A stretch of DNA of 64,000 nucleotides from JARLGU01 sp036504535 (GTDB lineage: Bacteria > Armatimonadota > Armatimonadia > Armatimonadales > Capsulimonadaceae): positions 124,001 through 188,000 of the forward strand of contig DASXUY010000014.1 in assembly GCA_036504535.1 (NCBI GenBank). Direction: 5' to 3'. The stretch's first letter is position 1. Each line of letters starts with the position of its first letter. Positions 8,226-16,371 of the stretch are shown here, one piece after another. The notes under the pieces were generated by a model, which searched no databases, was not told where the DNA came from, and saw only the letters and a program-made list of their open reading frames with translations. A program made the position numbers and the translations under genes.

Positions 8226-8408
8226 ATGAAACCCAAAGAGGCCGCCTTGATGCGTATGGACGCATCCGCACCTTCACAATCATCCCACAAACCTTTGGGG
8301 CCTGAATTCCAGCGCCGCATAGGAATAATATTCGTGAATATTGCGATTCTAAATTGCCAAAATATTCACACCCGCCACGAACCCGGTCACCCAAGCGGTA
8401 GTCGGTGA
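8226..8408 (+). CDS. Possible small protein of 60 residues
   Basis: This is a short frame beginning MKPKEAALMRMDASAPSQ directly downstream of a good promoter (8185-8213). The predicted 5' leader is only about six bases, so it would be translated as an almost leaderless mRNA. The sequence has no recognised domain. A short hydrophobic stretch (IGIIFVNIAIL) lies near the middle. No ribosome site other than a weak AAGG is present. Its 3' end runs into the repeat at 8391. The transcript could equally be a small RNA, so coding is uncertain. Confidence 0.25.
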   Translation: MKPKEAALMRMDASAPSQSSHKPLGPEFQRRIGIIFVNIAILNCQNIHTRHEPGHPSGSR

Positions 8409-8460
8409 CCTCGCTTCTGAGCGCAACAACAGCGTCCCTACGAAGTGTGGACAGCGAGCG
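8391..8460. repeat. Direct repeat upstream of purM, copy A
   Basis: CCAAGCGGT(A/G)GTCGG, a short gap, then (A)CAACAG-GTCCCTACGAAGTG-GGACAGCGAGC recurs at 8582-8640. A third partial copy (CCAAGCGGTGCGAGCAGGGG) starts at 8481 and shares CGTGCGAGCAGGGG-type sequence with the end of copy B. Confidence 0.65.
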
Positions 8461-8581
8461 AGCCTGTGCTCGCGGCTCCGCCAAGCGGTGCGAGCAGGGG
8501 CCGAGCAGGGAGCATTTTGCGCAAAAAATAGAATCGCGTTGCGCAACGCAAAACGCGCAATACGGCCACGTACCTGGCCAG

Positions 8582-8640
8582 CCAAGCGGTGGTCGGACAA
8601 CAGAGTCCCTACGAAGTGGGGACAGCGAGCCGTGCGAGCA
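8582..8640. repeat. Direct repeat upstream of purM, copy B
   Basis: This is the second copy of the 8391-8460 unit, with TCCCTACGAAGTG and GACAGCGAGC conserved. It ends about ten bases before the purM promoter. Confidence 0.65.
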
Positions 8641-8650
8641 GGGGGCCCTG

Positions 8651-8659
8651 TGCTATAAT
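8651..8659 (+). promoter_or_regulatory. Extended -10 promoter of purM
   Basis: TGCTATAAT is an exact extended -10 element with no recognisable -35 box at 17 bases. The expected start point falls at or next to the A of the purM ATG (8666), predicting a leaderless transcript. Confidence 0.6.
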
Positions 8660-8665
8660 GACCGC

Positions 8666-9727
8666 ATGAGCAACGAGGAAAAAAGCGCTTACGCCGCTGC
8701 AGGCGTAGACATAAATGCGGCCGAAGACGCTGTGAGCCGCATGAAGAAGCATATCGCGTCGACCCGGATCGCGGGTGTGCTGACCAGCGAAGTGGGCAGC
8801 TTTGGCGGCATGTTCGCCCTGCGCGATGCGAAATTTGGCGGCGGCACTATGGCCGACCCGGTTCTCGTCAGCAGTATCGATGGGGTGGGGACAAAACTTA
8901 AGGTGGCATTCCTGGCCAACAAGCACGATACGATAGGCCACGACCTCGTGTCTCATTGCACTAATGATATTCTGGTCCAGGGAGCGCGCCCCCTTTTCTT
9001 CCTCGACTACTTTGCGACGGGGAAGCTCGAACCGCATGTGGCTGAGGCCGTAGTAAAAGGCCTTTCTGAAGGCTGCGTTGAAGCTGGCTGCGTACTGATT
9101 GGCGGCGAGACAGCCGAAATGCCCGGACTCTACAACGGCAGCGAGTACGACCTTGCAGGCTGTATTGTGGGCATTGTCGATCGGGCCAAAATAGTCGACG
9201 GGAGCACGGTAAAGGCTGGCGATGTGCTAATTGGCCTCGCTTCGGAAGGACTGCACACCAACGGTTACTCGCTCGCTCGCAAGGTTCTCCTGAGCGATAA
9301 CGGCTGGTCCGTAAGCACCAAGCTCGACGACCTTGGCGTCACCGTTGGCGAAGCGCTCTTGTGGCCGCATCGCTGCTACCTCAAGGCGATGGTGCCGCTG
9401 CTCGATTCCGGGAACACCATCAAAGCCATGGCGCACATTACGGGCGGCGGGCTCACCGACAACGTACCCCGTACCCTTCCCGCCGGGCTCGGTGCCCAGA
9501 TCGATCGCCACACCTGGCCCGTACCGCCGCTCTTCGAGCTGATCGGCCGAGCTGGCGATATCGACGGCCTCGAAATGATGCGAGCGTTCAACATGGGCAT
9601 TGGCTTCGTCGTGATCGTCTCCGCTGAAGATGCAGGCACCGTGATCGGCAACCTGCGCGACTCCGGCGAAACCGTCTACCAAATCGGCACCGTCATTGAA
9701 GGCTCGGGCGTCTCTTATCGTAATTAG
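8666..9727 (+). CDS. purM: Phosphoribosylformylglycinamidine cyclo-ligase (AIR synthetase)
   Basis: This enzyme closes the imidazole ring of FGAM with ATP to give AIR, the fifth step of purine synthesis in the cytoplasm. Characteristic segments are YAAAGVDINAAEDAV at the N-terminus, SSIDGVGTKLKVAF, DLVSHCTNDILVQGARPLFFLDY, GGETAEMPG and the C-terminal HITGGGLTDNVPR. At 353 residues it has the usual length. An upstream extension of the frame to 8405 runs through repeat DNA and lacks homology. ATG 8666 gives the normal family start and coincides with the predicted transcription start from TATAAT at 8654-8659. No Shine-Dalgarno precedes it. It is isolated from other pur genes. Confidence 0.95.
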   Translation: MSNEEKSAYAAAGVDINAAEDAVSRMKKHIASTRIAGVLTSEVGSFGGMFALRDAKFGGGTMADPVLVSSIDGVGTKLKVAFLANKHDTIGHDLVSHCTNDILVQGARPLFFLDYFATGKLEPHVAEAVVKGLSEGCVEAGCVLIGGETAEMPGLYNGSEYDLAGCIVGIVDRAKIVDGSTVKAGDVLIGLASEGLHTNGYSLARKVLLSDNGWSVSTKLDDLGVTVGEALLWPHRCYLKAMVPLLDSGNTIKAMAHITGGGLTDNVPRTLPAGLGAQIDRHTWPVPPLFELIGRAGDIDGLEMMRAFNMGIGFVVIVSAEDAGTVIGNLRDSGETVYQIGTVIEGSGVSYRN

Positions 9728-9785
9728 GCACCGTCGCGAAGCGACCAATAAAAAAGGTCAGCCCGGCCCGAGGGCATCCTAATAA

Positions 9786-9822
9786 TAAACGCCCCTCGCT
9801 GACACTCAGCAAGGGGCGTTTA
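9786..9822. terminator. Bidirectional terminator between purM and cysK
   Basis: TAAACGCCCCT (9786-9796) pairs with AGGGGCGTTTA (9812-9822) across a 15-base loop, with A-rich and T-rich flanks suited to stopping both converging transcripts. Confidence 0.8.
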
Positions 9823-9834
9823 GCAACACAGTGA

Positions 9835-10785
9835 CTAGTCGCGCAGGTCAGCGAAGAGCGGGGTGCTGAGGTAGCGCTCGCCGTACGACGGGATAATCAC
9901 GACGATGGTCTTGCCAGCGTTCTCAGGCCGCTTAGCGACTTCCGTAGCCGCCTTGATCGCGGCGCCCGATGAGATGCCGACCAGAAGGCCCTCTTCTCGC
10001 GCGGCTCGGCGAGCCGTTGCGAATGCGTCGTCGTTGGACACCTTGATCACTTCGTCCACGAGGTCGATATCGAGCACCTTGGGGACAAAGCCCGCACCGA
10101 TGCCCTGGATCTTATGCGGACCAGGCTTGAGTTCTTCGTGGTTCTTGGTCTGGGTCAAGATAGGAGAGTCGATGGGCTCGACAGCGATCGCCTTGAAGCT
10201 GGGCTTTCGCTCCTTGATGACCTGAGCAACACCGGTGATGGTGCCGCCGGTGCCGACGCCAGCGATAAGAATGTCGACCTTACCGTCGGTGTCGCGCCAA
10301 ATCTCTTCCGCAGTGGTGCGGCGGTGGACATCCGGGTTCGCGGGATTGTTGAACTGCTGGGGAACAAACGAGTTCGGCGTCTCAGCGGCGAGTCGCTCGG
10401 CTTCGGCGATTGCGCCCTTCATACCGAGGGGGCCAGGGGTGAGAACTAACTCAGCGCCATAGGCACGGAGGAGCATTCGTCGCTCAATGCTCATCGTTTC
10501 GGGCATGACGAGCTTGATCTTGTAGCCCTTGGCGGCTGCAACAAACGCAAGGGCGATACCAGTGTTGCCCGATGTCGGCTCGATGATGATGCTGTCTTTG
10601 GTGAGAAGGCCTTTCTTCTCAGCGTCTTCGATCATCGCGACGCCGATGCGGTCTTTTACCGAGGAAGCAGGATTGAAAAATTCTAGTTTGGCAAGCACGT
10701 CAGCGGGTGCGCCATCGGTTACTTTGTGAAGTCGTACGAGCGGCGTATTGCCAATAAGCTCAGTGACAGTGTTATATAGGGCCAT
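9835..10785 (-). CDS. cysK: Cysteine synthase (O-acetylserine sulfhydrylase)
   Basis: This PLP enzyme makes cysteine from O-acetylserine and sulfide. The opening VTELIGNTPLVRL, the PLP lysine K44 in ASSVKDRIG, the substrate loop TSGNTGIALA (71-80), the phosphate-binding GTGGTITG and the C-terminal GISSGAA are all present. At 316 residues it is the normal length for CysK/CysM; the sequence fits CysK best. A GAAGGAGA ribosome site precedes the ATG. A candidate promoter (TTGTTT, 16 bases, TACAAT) lies at 10840-10867 on the same strand. No serine acetyltransferase is adjacent. Confidence 0.95.
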   Translation of the reverse strand: MALYNTVTELIGNTPLVRLHKVTDGAPADVLAKLEFFNPASSVKDRIGVAMIEDAEKKGLLTKDSIIIEPTSGNTGIALAFVAAAKGYKIKLVMPETMSIERRMLLRAYGAELVLTPGPLGMKGAIAEAERLAAETPNSFVPQQFNNPANPDVHRRTTAEEIWRDTDGKVDILIAGVGTGGTITGVAQVIKERKPSFKAIAVEPIDSPILTQTKNHEELKPGPHKIQGIGAGFVPKVLDIDLVDEVIKVSNDDAFATARRAAREEGLLVGISSGAAIKAATEVAKRPENAGKTIVVIIPSYGERYLSTPLFADLRD

Positions 10786-10839
10786 AGCGGGTCTCCTTCG
10801 TCCAGATCTCCGAAAGCTATTCCGGGAGTACGTGAATCC

Positions 10840-10867
10840 ATTGTACCGCTATTAGCGCATAAAACAA
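10840..10867 (-). promoter_or_regulatory. Candidate promoter of cysK
   Basis: On the minus strand TTGTTT (10867-10862), a 16-base spacer and TACAAT (10845-10840) give a leader of about 48 bases before the ATG at 10785. Confidence 0.45.
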
Positions 10868-10933
10868 TAGTATTACATAGTAAGCAGATAGACTTTAAGT
10901 AGGAGGATGCTTCGTCCGCTTCGCTATTACAGC

Positions 10934-12997
10934 CTATCGCTCCACCGGGCTCCCCGGCAGCCACGCGTCGGGTTGTGACCAGCGGTCAAAGCGGAGGGTG
11001 CGCTTGGAGTCGGTGGGTAGCATCAGGTACTGCGCTATCTTTCGCATGGCGATGAACTTGGTGGGCGATTCGAGGGCGCGGGCCATTTCCAAAGCGCGAT
11101 CAGTATCGACTGCGGCCATGGTGAGGACGGGGACGAGTGCTTGCGACGAGTCGTCGGTGGAACGAGTGCTCAGCCTTGCAATGGCATACTCCTTCTCGGC
11201 GATCAGGCGCGCCTGACCGGGGTCGAGTTGGCTGTAGTAGAACTGGAACGCCGAAAGGCCGCCCGGGATGCTCACCTGCTTCGACAATGCGCCCCACGCC
11301 ATCGCAAACAGATTGGCGCTGAGTTCGGGGCTAACGGGGCGGGCCATAGATGCGACCCAGCCAGCCAGGGCTGAGCGCTGCGGCGATGCGAGCGCGGCGG
11401 TCATGGCGCTGGTCCATACCGCCGACGATGTCCCGACAGGTTGCGCACGGGCGGCAAGTGCCAATACCACAGCCTTGTGCTCCTGATCGGTTACCTGTTG
11501 AGCCAACGCGAGCGCGGCTGCGGGGTCGGTCTTGGCGAGCTGCTCTACCACGGCGACGGCTGCTTGACCAAAGATCGGCGCGCCCAGCTCCGACGCTGGC
11601 GAGCGCTTCAGCAGCGACGCCGCATCGACAGCATCGAAACGGGCCATCGCAAACGCTGCCCGGATACGCGGCATTGTGCGCGGCGAGAACTTGACACCGG
11701 GAGCCAGTGAGTCGGGAAGCTGGTTCACCACACGGTCCACCATCTTCGACCCACCCGGAGCCACCGCGACTGCATATCCGGCGAGCATGGAATAGACCAC
11801 TTCCGATGCACCCATCGGGTTGCCCTTGTTGGCGCTCTTAGCGCCGTCCTGCATGGCCTTGATCGTGTCGTCGAGTAGCTTCGACGCCTCTTTGTCATTC
11901 AGTCGTGCCATCAACGCCGCAACCTCGACCCGCTCTGTGCCGCCCATGCGTTCAATCGGGCTCAGCTTGGCTGCTGCCTTGGCTTTCTCAAGAAACGGCC
12001 GAGCGGCTTCCGGGTTGACACGGGCCAACTCTAGCCCAAACACAGCCGCCCCAAGCGCTTTCTGGCCCGGGTCCACGATGCGGTCAAGGATGCCGTTCAC
12101 CGCAGCCGCCGACTTCACGACATCGCCCCCGGCTGCGGCAGAGACGAGGCCAAGCAGCACCGCGTCGCCCCCTGCGGTATTCAGGTTGGCGAGCTTGAGA
12201 GCCTCATCGATGTCGTACGGAGCGGGTTCGAACGCGATAGAATCACGCGCTGCGTAGTTGGTTCCGTAGCTGGCCTGCTGCACATCAGCCAGAAGCGCCG
12301 CCGCCTGAGGCACGTTTTGCACAGTCGGAAGAATGACAGGCTTGAGGGTAATCGAAAGGGCGGGCGCGCCAGTGTCCGCTGTGATGCGACCATAGCTGGT
12401 CTTCGTGAGCGCGAATAGCTCGGTTCGGCCTTTGGGCAGCCCTTCAAGCACGAAGTGCCCGGTCGGATCTGTGGTCCCCTGCAACTCGAGGTTGCTTCCC
12501 GGGGCGATTACGGCTGCTGCGGGCACGGGGTTCCCTGCATCATCGAACACTTTGCCTGCGATGATCTCCGTCGGCGGAGCGACCACAAGGTCGCTTGCAC
12601 GGTAGCTGTCAAAACCGCTTGCAACCACGCCACCGGACACGTACCGAAACCCTGGTTTGGTGACGAATATCGCCACCGTATCTCCCGGCTTCACACCGAC
12701 CGCCGTGTACTCACCCTTAGCGTTCGTCGACAGCGTTTGTCCGTTAAGCTGCGTCGTGAACCGCGTCTGATGGGTCGCGGGGTCGGTTGAGCTGACAGGG
12801 CTCTTCACCAGAACGTACACTGGCACATTCGCGAGCGTGCTACCATCTGGCCCGACGACTCGGCCAAACAACGGCAGGCCAGTCACTGCGAACGGATCGG
12901 CTTGCGCATAGGCAGGCGCGGAAAGCTGAACGGTCGCGACAGGGGCAATCAACGCCCCAAGGGCGAGGCCGAGAAGGAGTGGGTTGGGTGTTCGCAT
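10934..12997 (-). CDS. Secreted protein with carboxypeptidase-regulatory-like domains and helical repeats
   Basis: A clear Sec signal peptide (LLLGLALGALIAPVATVQLSA then AYAQA) covers ~1-32. Residues ~40-140 and ~145-220 read as two carboxypeptidase-regulatory-like beta-sandwiches: FGRVVGPDGSTLANVPVYV ... KGEYTAVGVKPGD and IIAGKVFDDAGNPVPAAAVI ... GHFVLEGLPKGRTELFA. The remaining ~450 residues are Ala/Leu-rich alpha-helical repeats without a recognised family. Such proteins are typically cell-surface or periplasmic and their activities are mostly unknown. No catalytic motif is visible. It is a single gene, about 150 bp upstream of cysK on the same strand. Confidence 0.6.
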   Translation of the reverse strand: MRTPNPLLLGLALGALIAPVATVQLSAPAYAQADPFAVTGLPLFGRVVGPDGSTLANVPVYVLVKSPVSSTDPATHQTRFTTQLNGQTLSTNAKGEYTAVGVKPGDTVAIFVTKPGFRYVSGGVVASGFDSYRASDLVVAPPTEIIAGKVFDDAGNPVPAAAVIAPGSNLELQGTTDPTGHFVLEGLPKGRTELFALTKTSYGRITADTGAPALSITLKPVILPTVQNVPQAAALLADVQQASYGTNYAARDSIAFEPAPYDIDEALKLANLNTAGGDAVLLGLVSAAAGGDVVKSAAAVNGILDRIVDPGQKALGAAVFGLELARVNPEAARPFLEKAKAAAKLSPIERMGGTERVEVAALMARLNDKEASKLLDDTIKAMQDGAKSANKGNPMGASEVVYSMLAGYAVAVAPGGSKMVDRVVNQLPDSLAPGVKFSPRTMPRIRAAFAMARFDAVDAASLLKRSPASELGAPIFGQAAVAVVEQLAKTDPAAALALAQQVTDQEHKAVVLALAARAQPVGTSSAVWTSAMTAALASPQRSALAGWVASMARPVSPELSANLFAMAWGALSKQVSIPGGLSAFQFYYSQLDPGQARLIAEKEYAIARLSTRSTDDSSQALVPVLTMAAVDTDRALEMARALESPTKFIAMRKIAQYLMLPTDSKRTLRFDRWSQPDAWLPGSPVER

Positions 12998-13120
12998 GTG
13001 ATTATTGTATGCTCCAGTGAGCGTGATGAATTTGTCTTAAGTGCCCAGCGGATACTTTCAAGCCCTGCCAAGCCGCTGTTTTTAACCTACGGAAGCTTGG
13101 GCCGCGCCGTCTGGACCTCG

Positions 13121-13867
13121 CTACCCTATAATCGCCAGCCCGCCATCGGGCGCGATGTTTGCTCCAGTGACATTGCCAGCAAGGTCAGACGCGTAGAACA
13201 GCACGACTCGCGCGACATCGATTGGCTCAGCCAGCCGCCGCAACGGGGTTTGCGCAGTGACGCTCTTCTTGGTCGCTTCCGGCATGGATGTCGAGTATTC
13301 GGTCATCGTCATGCCCGGCGAAACGGCGTTCACTGTGATATTGTACGGTCCAAGCTCCTTAGAAAGTGTCCGCGTAAACGCCAGAACCGCACCTTTCGCT
13401 GTCGTATGCGCTCCGAAGCCGACTGCGGGTCGGTTGACGAGTGTCGCGACAAAGTTCACGATGCGCCCGCCCCCATTGGCTTTCAAATGAGGCACGGCAG
13501 CCTTGGTGGGGTGGAACGTTGCGCCGAGCACTCCGTTGAACTCTTTGATGTACGACTCCCAGGTGTCGTCTTCAAACGGGATATCGTGCACGAAGCCGGC
13601 AGCGTTGTTCACCAAAATGTCGATCTTGCCGAAACGATTTACGGCGCTTTCAATGAGCCCTCTGGCGGCGTCCCCATCGGTAAGGTCTGCCTGTAGCGCG
13701 ATGGCGCTGCCCGGAAGCGATGCGGCGAGCGCCTCGGCCGCTTTGCGGGACTTGTTGTAGTGAACCACCACCAGTGCACCCTCAGATGCAAACAAGCGGG
13801 CGATTTCGGAGCCAATTCCGCGGCCCGCGCCGGTTACGATAGCGACCTTTCCCGGTAGCATAGGCAT
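13121..13867 (-). CDS. SDR-family oxidoreductase lacking the catalytic tyrosine
   Basis: This is a classical short-chain dehydrogenase fold. The NAD(P) motif TGAGRGIG is at residues 12-19, followed by VNNAAG (~86-91) and the C-terminal GPYNITVNAVSPGMTMTEY and GNVTGANIAPDGG. Length and sequence resemble FabG-type 3-oxoacyl-ACP reductases. However, the YxxxK motif reads HTTAK (H154, K158), and the usual serine 13 residues before it is replaced by Ala/Thr (FVATL), so normal SDR chemistry is doubtful. ATG 13867 has AAGGGA about eight bases upstream; a longer frame to 13996 would overlap the upstream membrane protein gene. It is probably co-transcribed with that gene (20-bp gap). Confidence 0.8.
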   Translation of the reverse strand: MPMLPGKVAIVTGAGRGIGSEIARLFASEGALVVVHYNKSRKAAEALAASLPGSAIALQADLTDGDAARGLIESAVNRFGKIDILVNNAAGFVHDIPFEDDTWESYIKEFNGVLGATFHPTKAAVPHLKANGGGRIVNFVATLVNRPAVGFGAHTTAKGAVLAFTRTLSKELGPYNITVNAVSPGMTMTEYSTSMPEATKKSVTAQTPLRRLAEPIDVARVVLFYASDLAGNVTGANIAPDGGLAIIG

Positions 13868-13887
13868 AAATCGTGTCCCTTCCCCGT

Positions 13888-14163
13888 CTACTCGTGATCG
13901 ATCCGGTGAAGCTCCCGTATAACCGCCGCACCCAGCCGAAAGTAGAAGAACGAAACCACGATGATAATGGCAAAGCACGCGGGAACTATCACCCATTCAG
14001 CTCCATGTGGGAAGTACCCGGGTTTGCCAGCATAGTACAGTGCCAGAGGGGCAAAGGATACCGCTATACCCTGTAGCGCCGAAACAGCGCGCCACATCGG
14101 CGACCGGACTATATTTACCCATTTTGCGTCTAGCTCGATAGTGACCTTGGCAGCAGGCTTCAT
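13888..14163 (-). CDS. Small membrane protein with two transmembrane segments
   Basis: This 91-residue protein has hydrophobic segments at ~32-47 (GIAVSFAPLALYYAG) and ~57-78 (WVIVPACFAIIIVVSFFYF), with a basic N-terminus and a charged C-terminus (RELHRIDHE). I do not recognise a family. It ends 20 bp before the SDR gene on the same strand, and the isochorismatase-like gene lies 42 bp upstream, so the three may form an operon. Confidence 0.5.
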   Translation of the reverse strand: MKPAAKVTIELDAKWVNIVRSPMWRAVSALQGIAVSFAPLALYYAGKPGYFPHGAEWVIVPACFAIIIVVSFFYFRLGAAVIRELHRIDHE

Positions 14164-14205
14164 GCGAGGCTCATTCCTGTCGCCGAAACGCTAGCGACTC
14201 AGCGA

Positions 14206-14772
14206 TTACTTGACGATGGCGTGGATTGCCTTGAACTCTGGCTCCGACGCGGCATAGAGCAACTCGAACACAGCCCCTTCGCTTGCACACGGGACAACGC
14301 CAGCGTCGCGCATCTTCTCCATGCCCAGTTTGTGGCGCTCCAAAGTGCGTGACGATACCGCATCCGGGGCGACATGCACCTGATAGCCGCGATGCAGCAG
14401 GTCGAGCGCAGTCTGGTTGACGCAAATATGGGTCTCAACGCCGCAGAGCAGCACCTGCTTGCGCCCGCTAGCGGCGACTGCATTCGTGAACTCGTCGCTG
14501 CCGCAACACGAAAAGACCAGCTTGTCGAACGATTGCTCAGCCGTGTCGGCGAACAGTTCGGCGATCTCGGGCACCAAGCCGCCCATTCGAGCGGCGTATT
14601 GCAGGGTGGTGATTACTGGAACGCCCAATGCCTGCGCCGCCTTGATCAGTAATCGGCTCTGCGATATGACACGCTCTCGCTCGTGTATTGTGCGAAGAAA
14701 CGGCTCCTGCAAGTCGACGGCGACGAGAACGGTATTCGTGCGATCGAGCAGATAAGGGTGACGGGATATCAT
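14206..14772 (-). CDS. Isochorismatase-family cysteine hydrolase
   Basis: This is a cytoplasmic alpha/beta hydrolase-like enzyme of the isochorismatase superfamily. The catalytic triad is visible: Asp20 in VAVDLQEPF, Lys84 in FDKLVFSC and Cys117 in GVETHICVNQTA. The cis-peptide region preceding the cysteine (LCGVETHI) and the downstream LLHRGYQVHVAPDAVSSR also fit. At 188 residues it resembles the YcaC/ISOC1 branch, whose substrates are mostly unknown, rather than true isochorismatases, which carry extra domains. It is the first gene of a possible three-gene minus-strand unit with the small membrane protein and the SDR. Confidence 0.85.
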   Translation of the reverse strand: MISRHPYLLDRTNTVLVAVDLQEPFLRTIHERERVISQSRLLIKAAQALGVPVITTLQYAARMGGLVPEIAELFADTAEQSFDKLVFSCCGSDEFTNAVAASGRKQVLLCGVETHICVNQTALDLLHRGYQVHVAPDAVSSRTLERHKLGMEKMRDAGVVPCASEGAVFELLYAASEPEFKAIHAIVK

Positions 14773-14934
14773 GGGTGGTACCTACCAAAATGGGTTCGCT
14801 CGTTGATTGGTGAGCGCCATGTTTATGGTACCTCGCGAGAACGCATAGGATGCTAACGACCGTCGCCGAGGCAGCTCACTGCAGTCGCATTCTTGTGGGA
14901 GGTGATGATGGCAGAGATACCTAAAGACGCCGGA

Positions 14935-16029
14935 CTAATCCGCGACTGGGCCACAAGACGAGCGAATCACCAGCTCTCCGGGGTAAGCGATGTCACGGCG
15001 ATGGTCGCCGAGGCCGTACGAGCGCTCTTCTTCGGCCTCCCGATGGAGCGCGTAAAGCTGTGCGATTGCGGTCGTCGCTAGCTGCACCATTGGTGCGCGC
15101 ACTGTGGTGAGAGCTGGGCTAAGAGCCTCTGACCCACCCGGTGTGTCGCCGAAAGCGGCCACCGAAACATCGACTGGTACCCGCTTCCCGGCAGCCGTGA
15201 GGGATTGGATCACATAGGTGGCAACGGCTTCGTTAAAGCACACAATGGCAGTGATTGCCGCTTCGGGGTCGGTGGGATTGAGAAGCGCAGTGACCATCTT
15301 CTGGACTTGCTCTTTGAGCGACAGGTTGCGGAACGTATCGTACGGCGCGGGGACGCACCAATCTGTCGGGGTGCCCTGATCGACCCAGACCGATTGTATG
15401 CCTTGCCATCGCTGGCGGGTCACTCTTGCGCGAGGCTTGGCGCTGGGGGCAACAAATGCGACGCGTCGGTGGCCGAGCTTCCAGAGGTAGTCGCCGATTG
15501 CTCGGCCTCCGGAGAAGTTGTCCATATGGACAGCTACCATCTCGCGCGGCGTGTCGTCTGCCTCACCGAGGAGTACCGTGGGGGTCGTTGCGGCTGCTGC
15601 AATGCGGGGAAGAACGGTATCGCCAACCACGATGAGCCCCATGACGCCCAACATATCGAGGCGGGGGAGATCCGTGTCGCTAATCAGGCGGATCCCGTAG
15701 TCGAAATCCTCCCCGGGAGTCGGGCCGTGCTGCGTACAGTAGACATGGAGCGCCTTTTGGAGTGCTTGCACGTTGAGCGCTGCCTGGGTGTCCAGTTCAG
15801 GGGTCCAGACACCGATAAACTGCTCCACTCGCTGCCTGCGCAATCGTCGGCTGCCACGGGGGCGTCCCGACCGCACTGGGATATAGTTCAACTCCTGCGC
15901 GACATGAAGGACACGTTCCCGCGTCTCTTTGCTCACGAATGTGCCGTTGTCGCGACCGCTGAGCACGGTCGATACAACGCTCGGCGAAACTCCGGTGCGA
16001 TCGGCAATGTCTTTTAGGGTAATCGGCAT
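14935..16029 (-). CDS. LacI-family transcriptional regulator
   Basis: The N-terminal helix-turn-helix (ITLKDIADRTGVSPSVVSTVLSGR) and hinge region to ~60 are typical of LacI/GalR repressors, followed by a periplasmic-binding-like sensor domain (GLIVVGDTVLPRI, DNFSGGRAIGDYLWKLGHRRVAFVA, VDVSVAAFGDTPGGSEALSPALTTVRAPM). The hinge is unusually arginine-rich (GRPRGSRRLRRQR). The ligand is unknown. It has a good minus-strand promoter (TTGAGC, 17 bases, TAGAAT at 16102-16130). The divergent neighbour encodes a secreted NHL-type lipoprotein, which is the most likely local target. Confidence 0.9.
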   Translation of the reverse strand: MPITLKDIADRTGVSPSVVSTVLSGRDNGTFVSKETRERVLHVAQELNYIPVRSGRPRGSRRLRRQRVEQFIGVWTPELDTQAALNVQALQKALHVYCTQHGPTPGEDFDYGIRLISDTDLPRLDMLGVMGLIVVGDTVLPRIAAAATTPTVLLGEADDTPREMVAVHMDNFSGGRAIGDYLWKLGHRRVAFVAPSAKPRARVTRQRWQGIQSVWVDQGTPTDWCVPAPYDTFRNLSLKEQVQKMVTALLNPTDPEAAITAIVCFNEAVATYVIQSLTAAGKRVPVDVSVAAFGDTPGGSEALSPALTTVRAPMVQLATTAIAQLYALHREAEEERSYGLGDHRRDIAYPGELVIRSSCGPVAD

Positions 16030-16371
16030 GAGAATCTTGGTTGCGATTCGGGCCTGACGTCGGCTGCACGCGGGTGGTCTATTTTTGCGATTAGGCGTTG
16101 TATTCTAACGTGGCGCTAGGCCATGCTCAATCAGGTGGTCTAACCCCTACAGGGATAGTATTATTGCGCCTATTATCCTACAGTTTCATAGGAAAAGTCA
16201 AGGTTATTAACTGGCATCAATCCTATTGCAGGTATCAATGCCTGCGAAAATGAGTCACATGCGCTACTGTGTCAGGCGAAGATGCGCTTGAGGGGAGCTG
16301 TGGCGCGAAAATCGCCCGGCGGGTATAACAGTAGTCGCAGACAGAATCTCGTCGTACCCGTTTATCCCCAC
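16030..16371. other. Divergent region between the LacI gene and the lipoprotein gene
   Basis: It holds the LacI promoter and two copies of GGTGGTCTA at 16073-16081 and 16134-16142, 61 bp apart and flanking that promoter. An imperfect palindrome, GCAGGTATCAATGCCTGC, lies near 16229. No gene is supported. Confidence 0.4.
16102..16130 (-). promoter_or_regulatory. Promoter of the LacI gene at 14935-16029
   Basis: Minus strand: TTGAGC (16130-16125), 17-base spacer, TAGAAT (16107-16102). The leader is about 65 bases. Confidence 0.5.

Noticed and set aside
8405..8665. An N-terminal extension of PurM by 87 residues
   Set aside because: The extension runs through direct repeats and the promoter TATAAT; ATG 8666 gives the normal family start.
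15205..16017. Plus-strand open frame opposite the LacI gene
   Set aside because: The LacI helix-turn-helix and sensor motifs on the minus strand account for the sequence.
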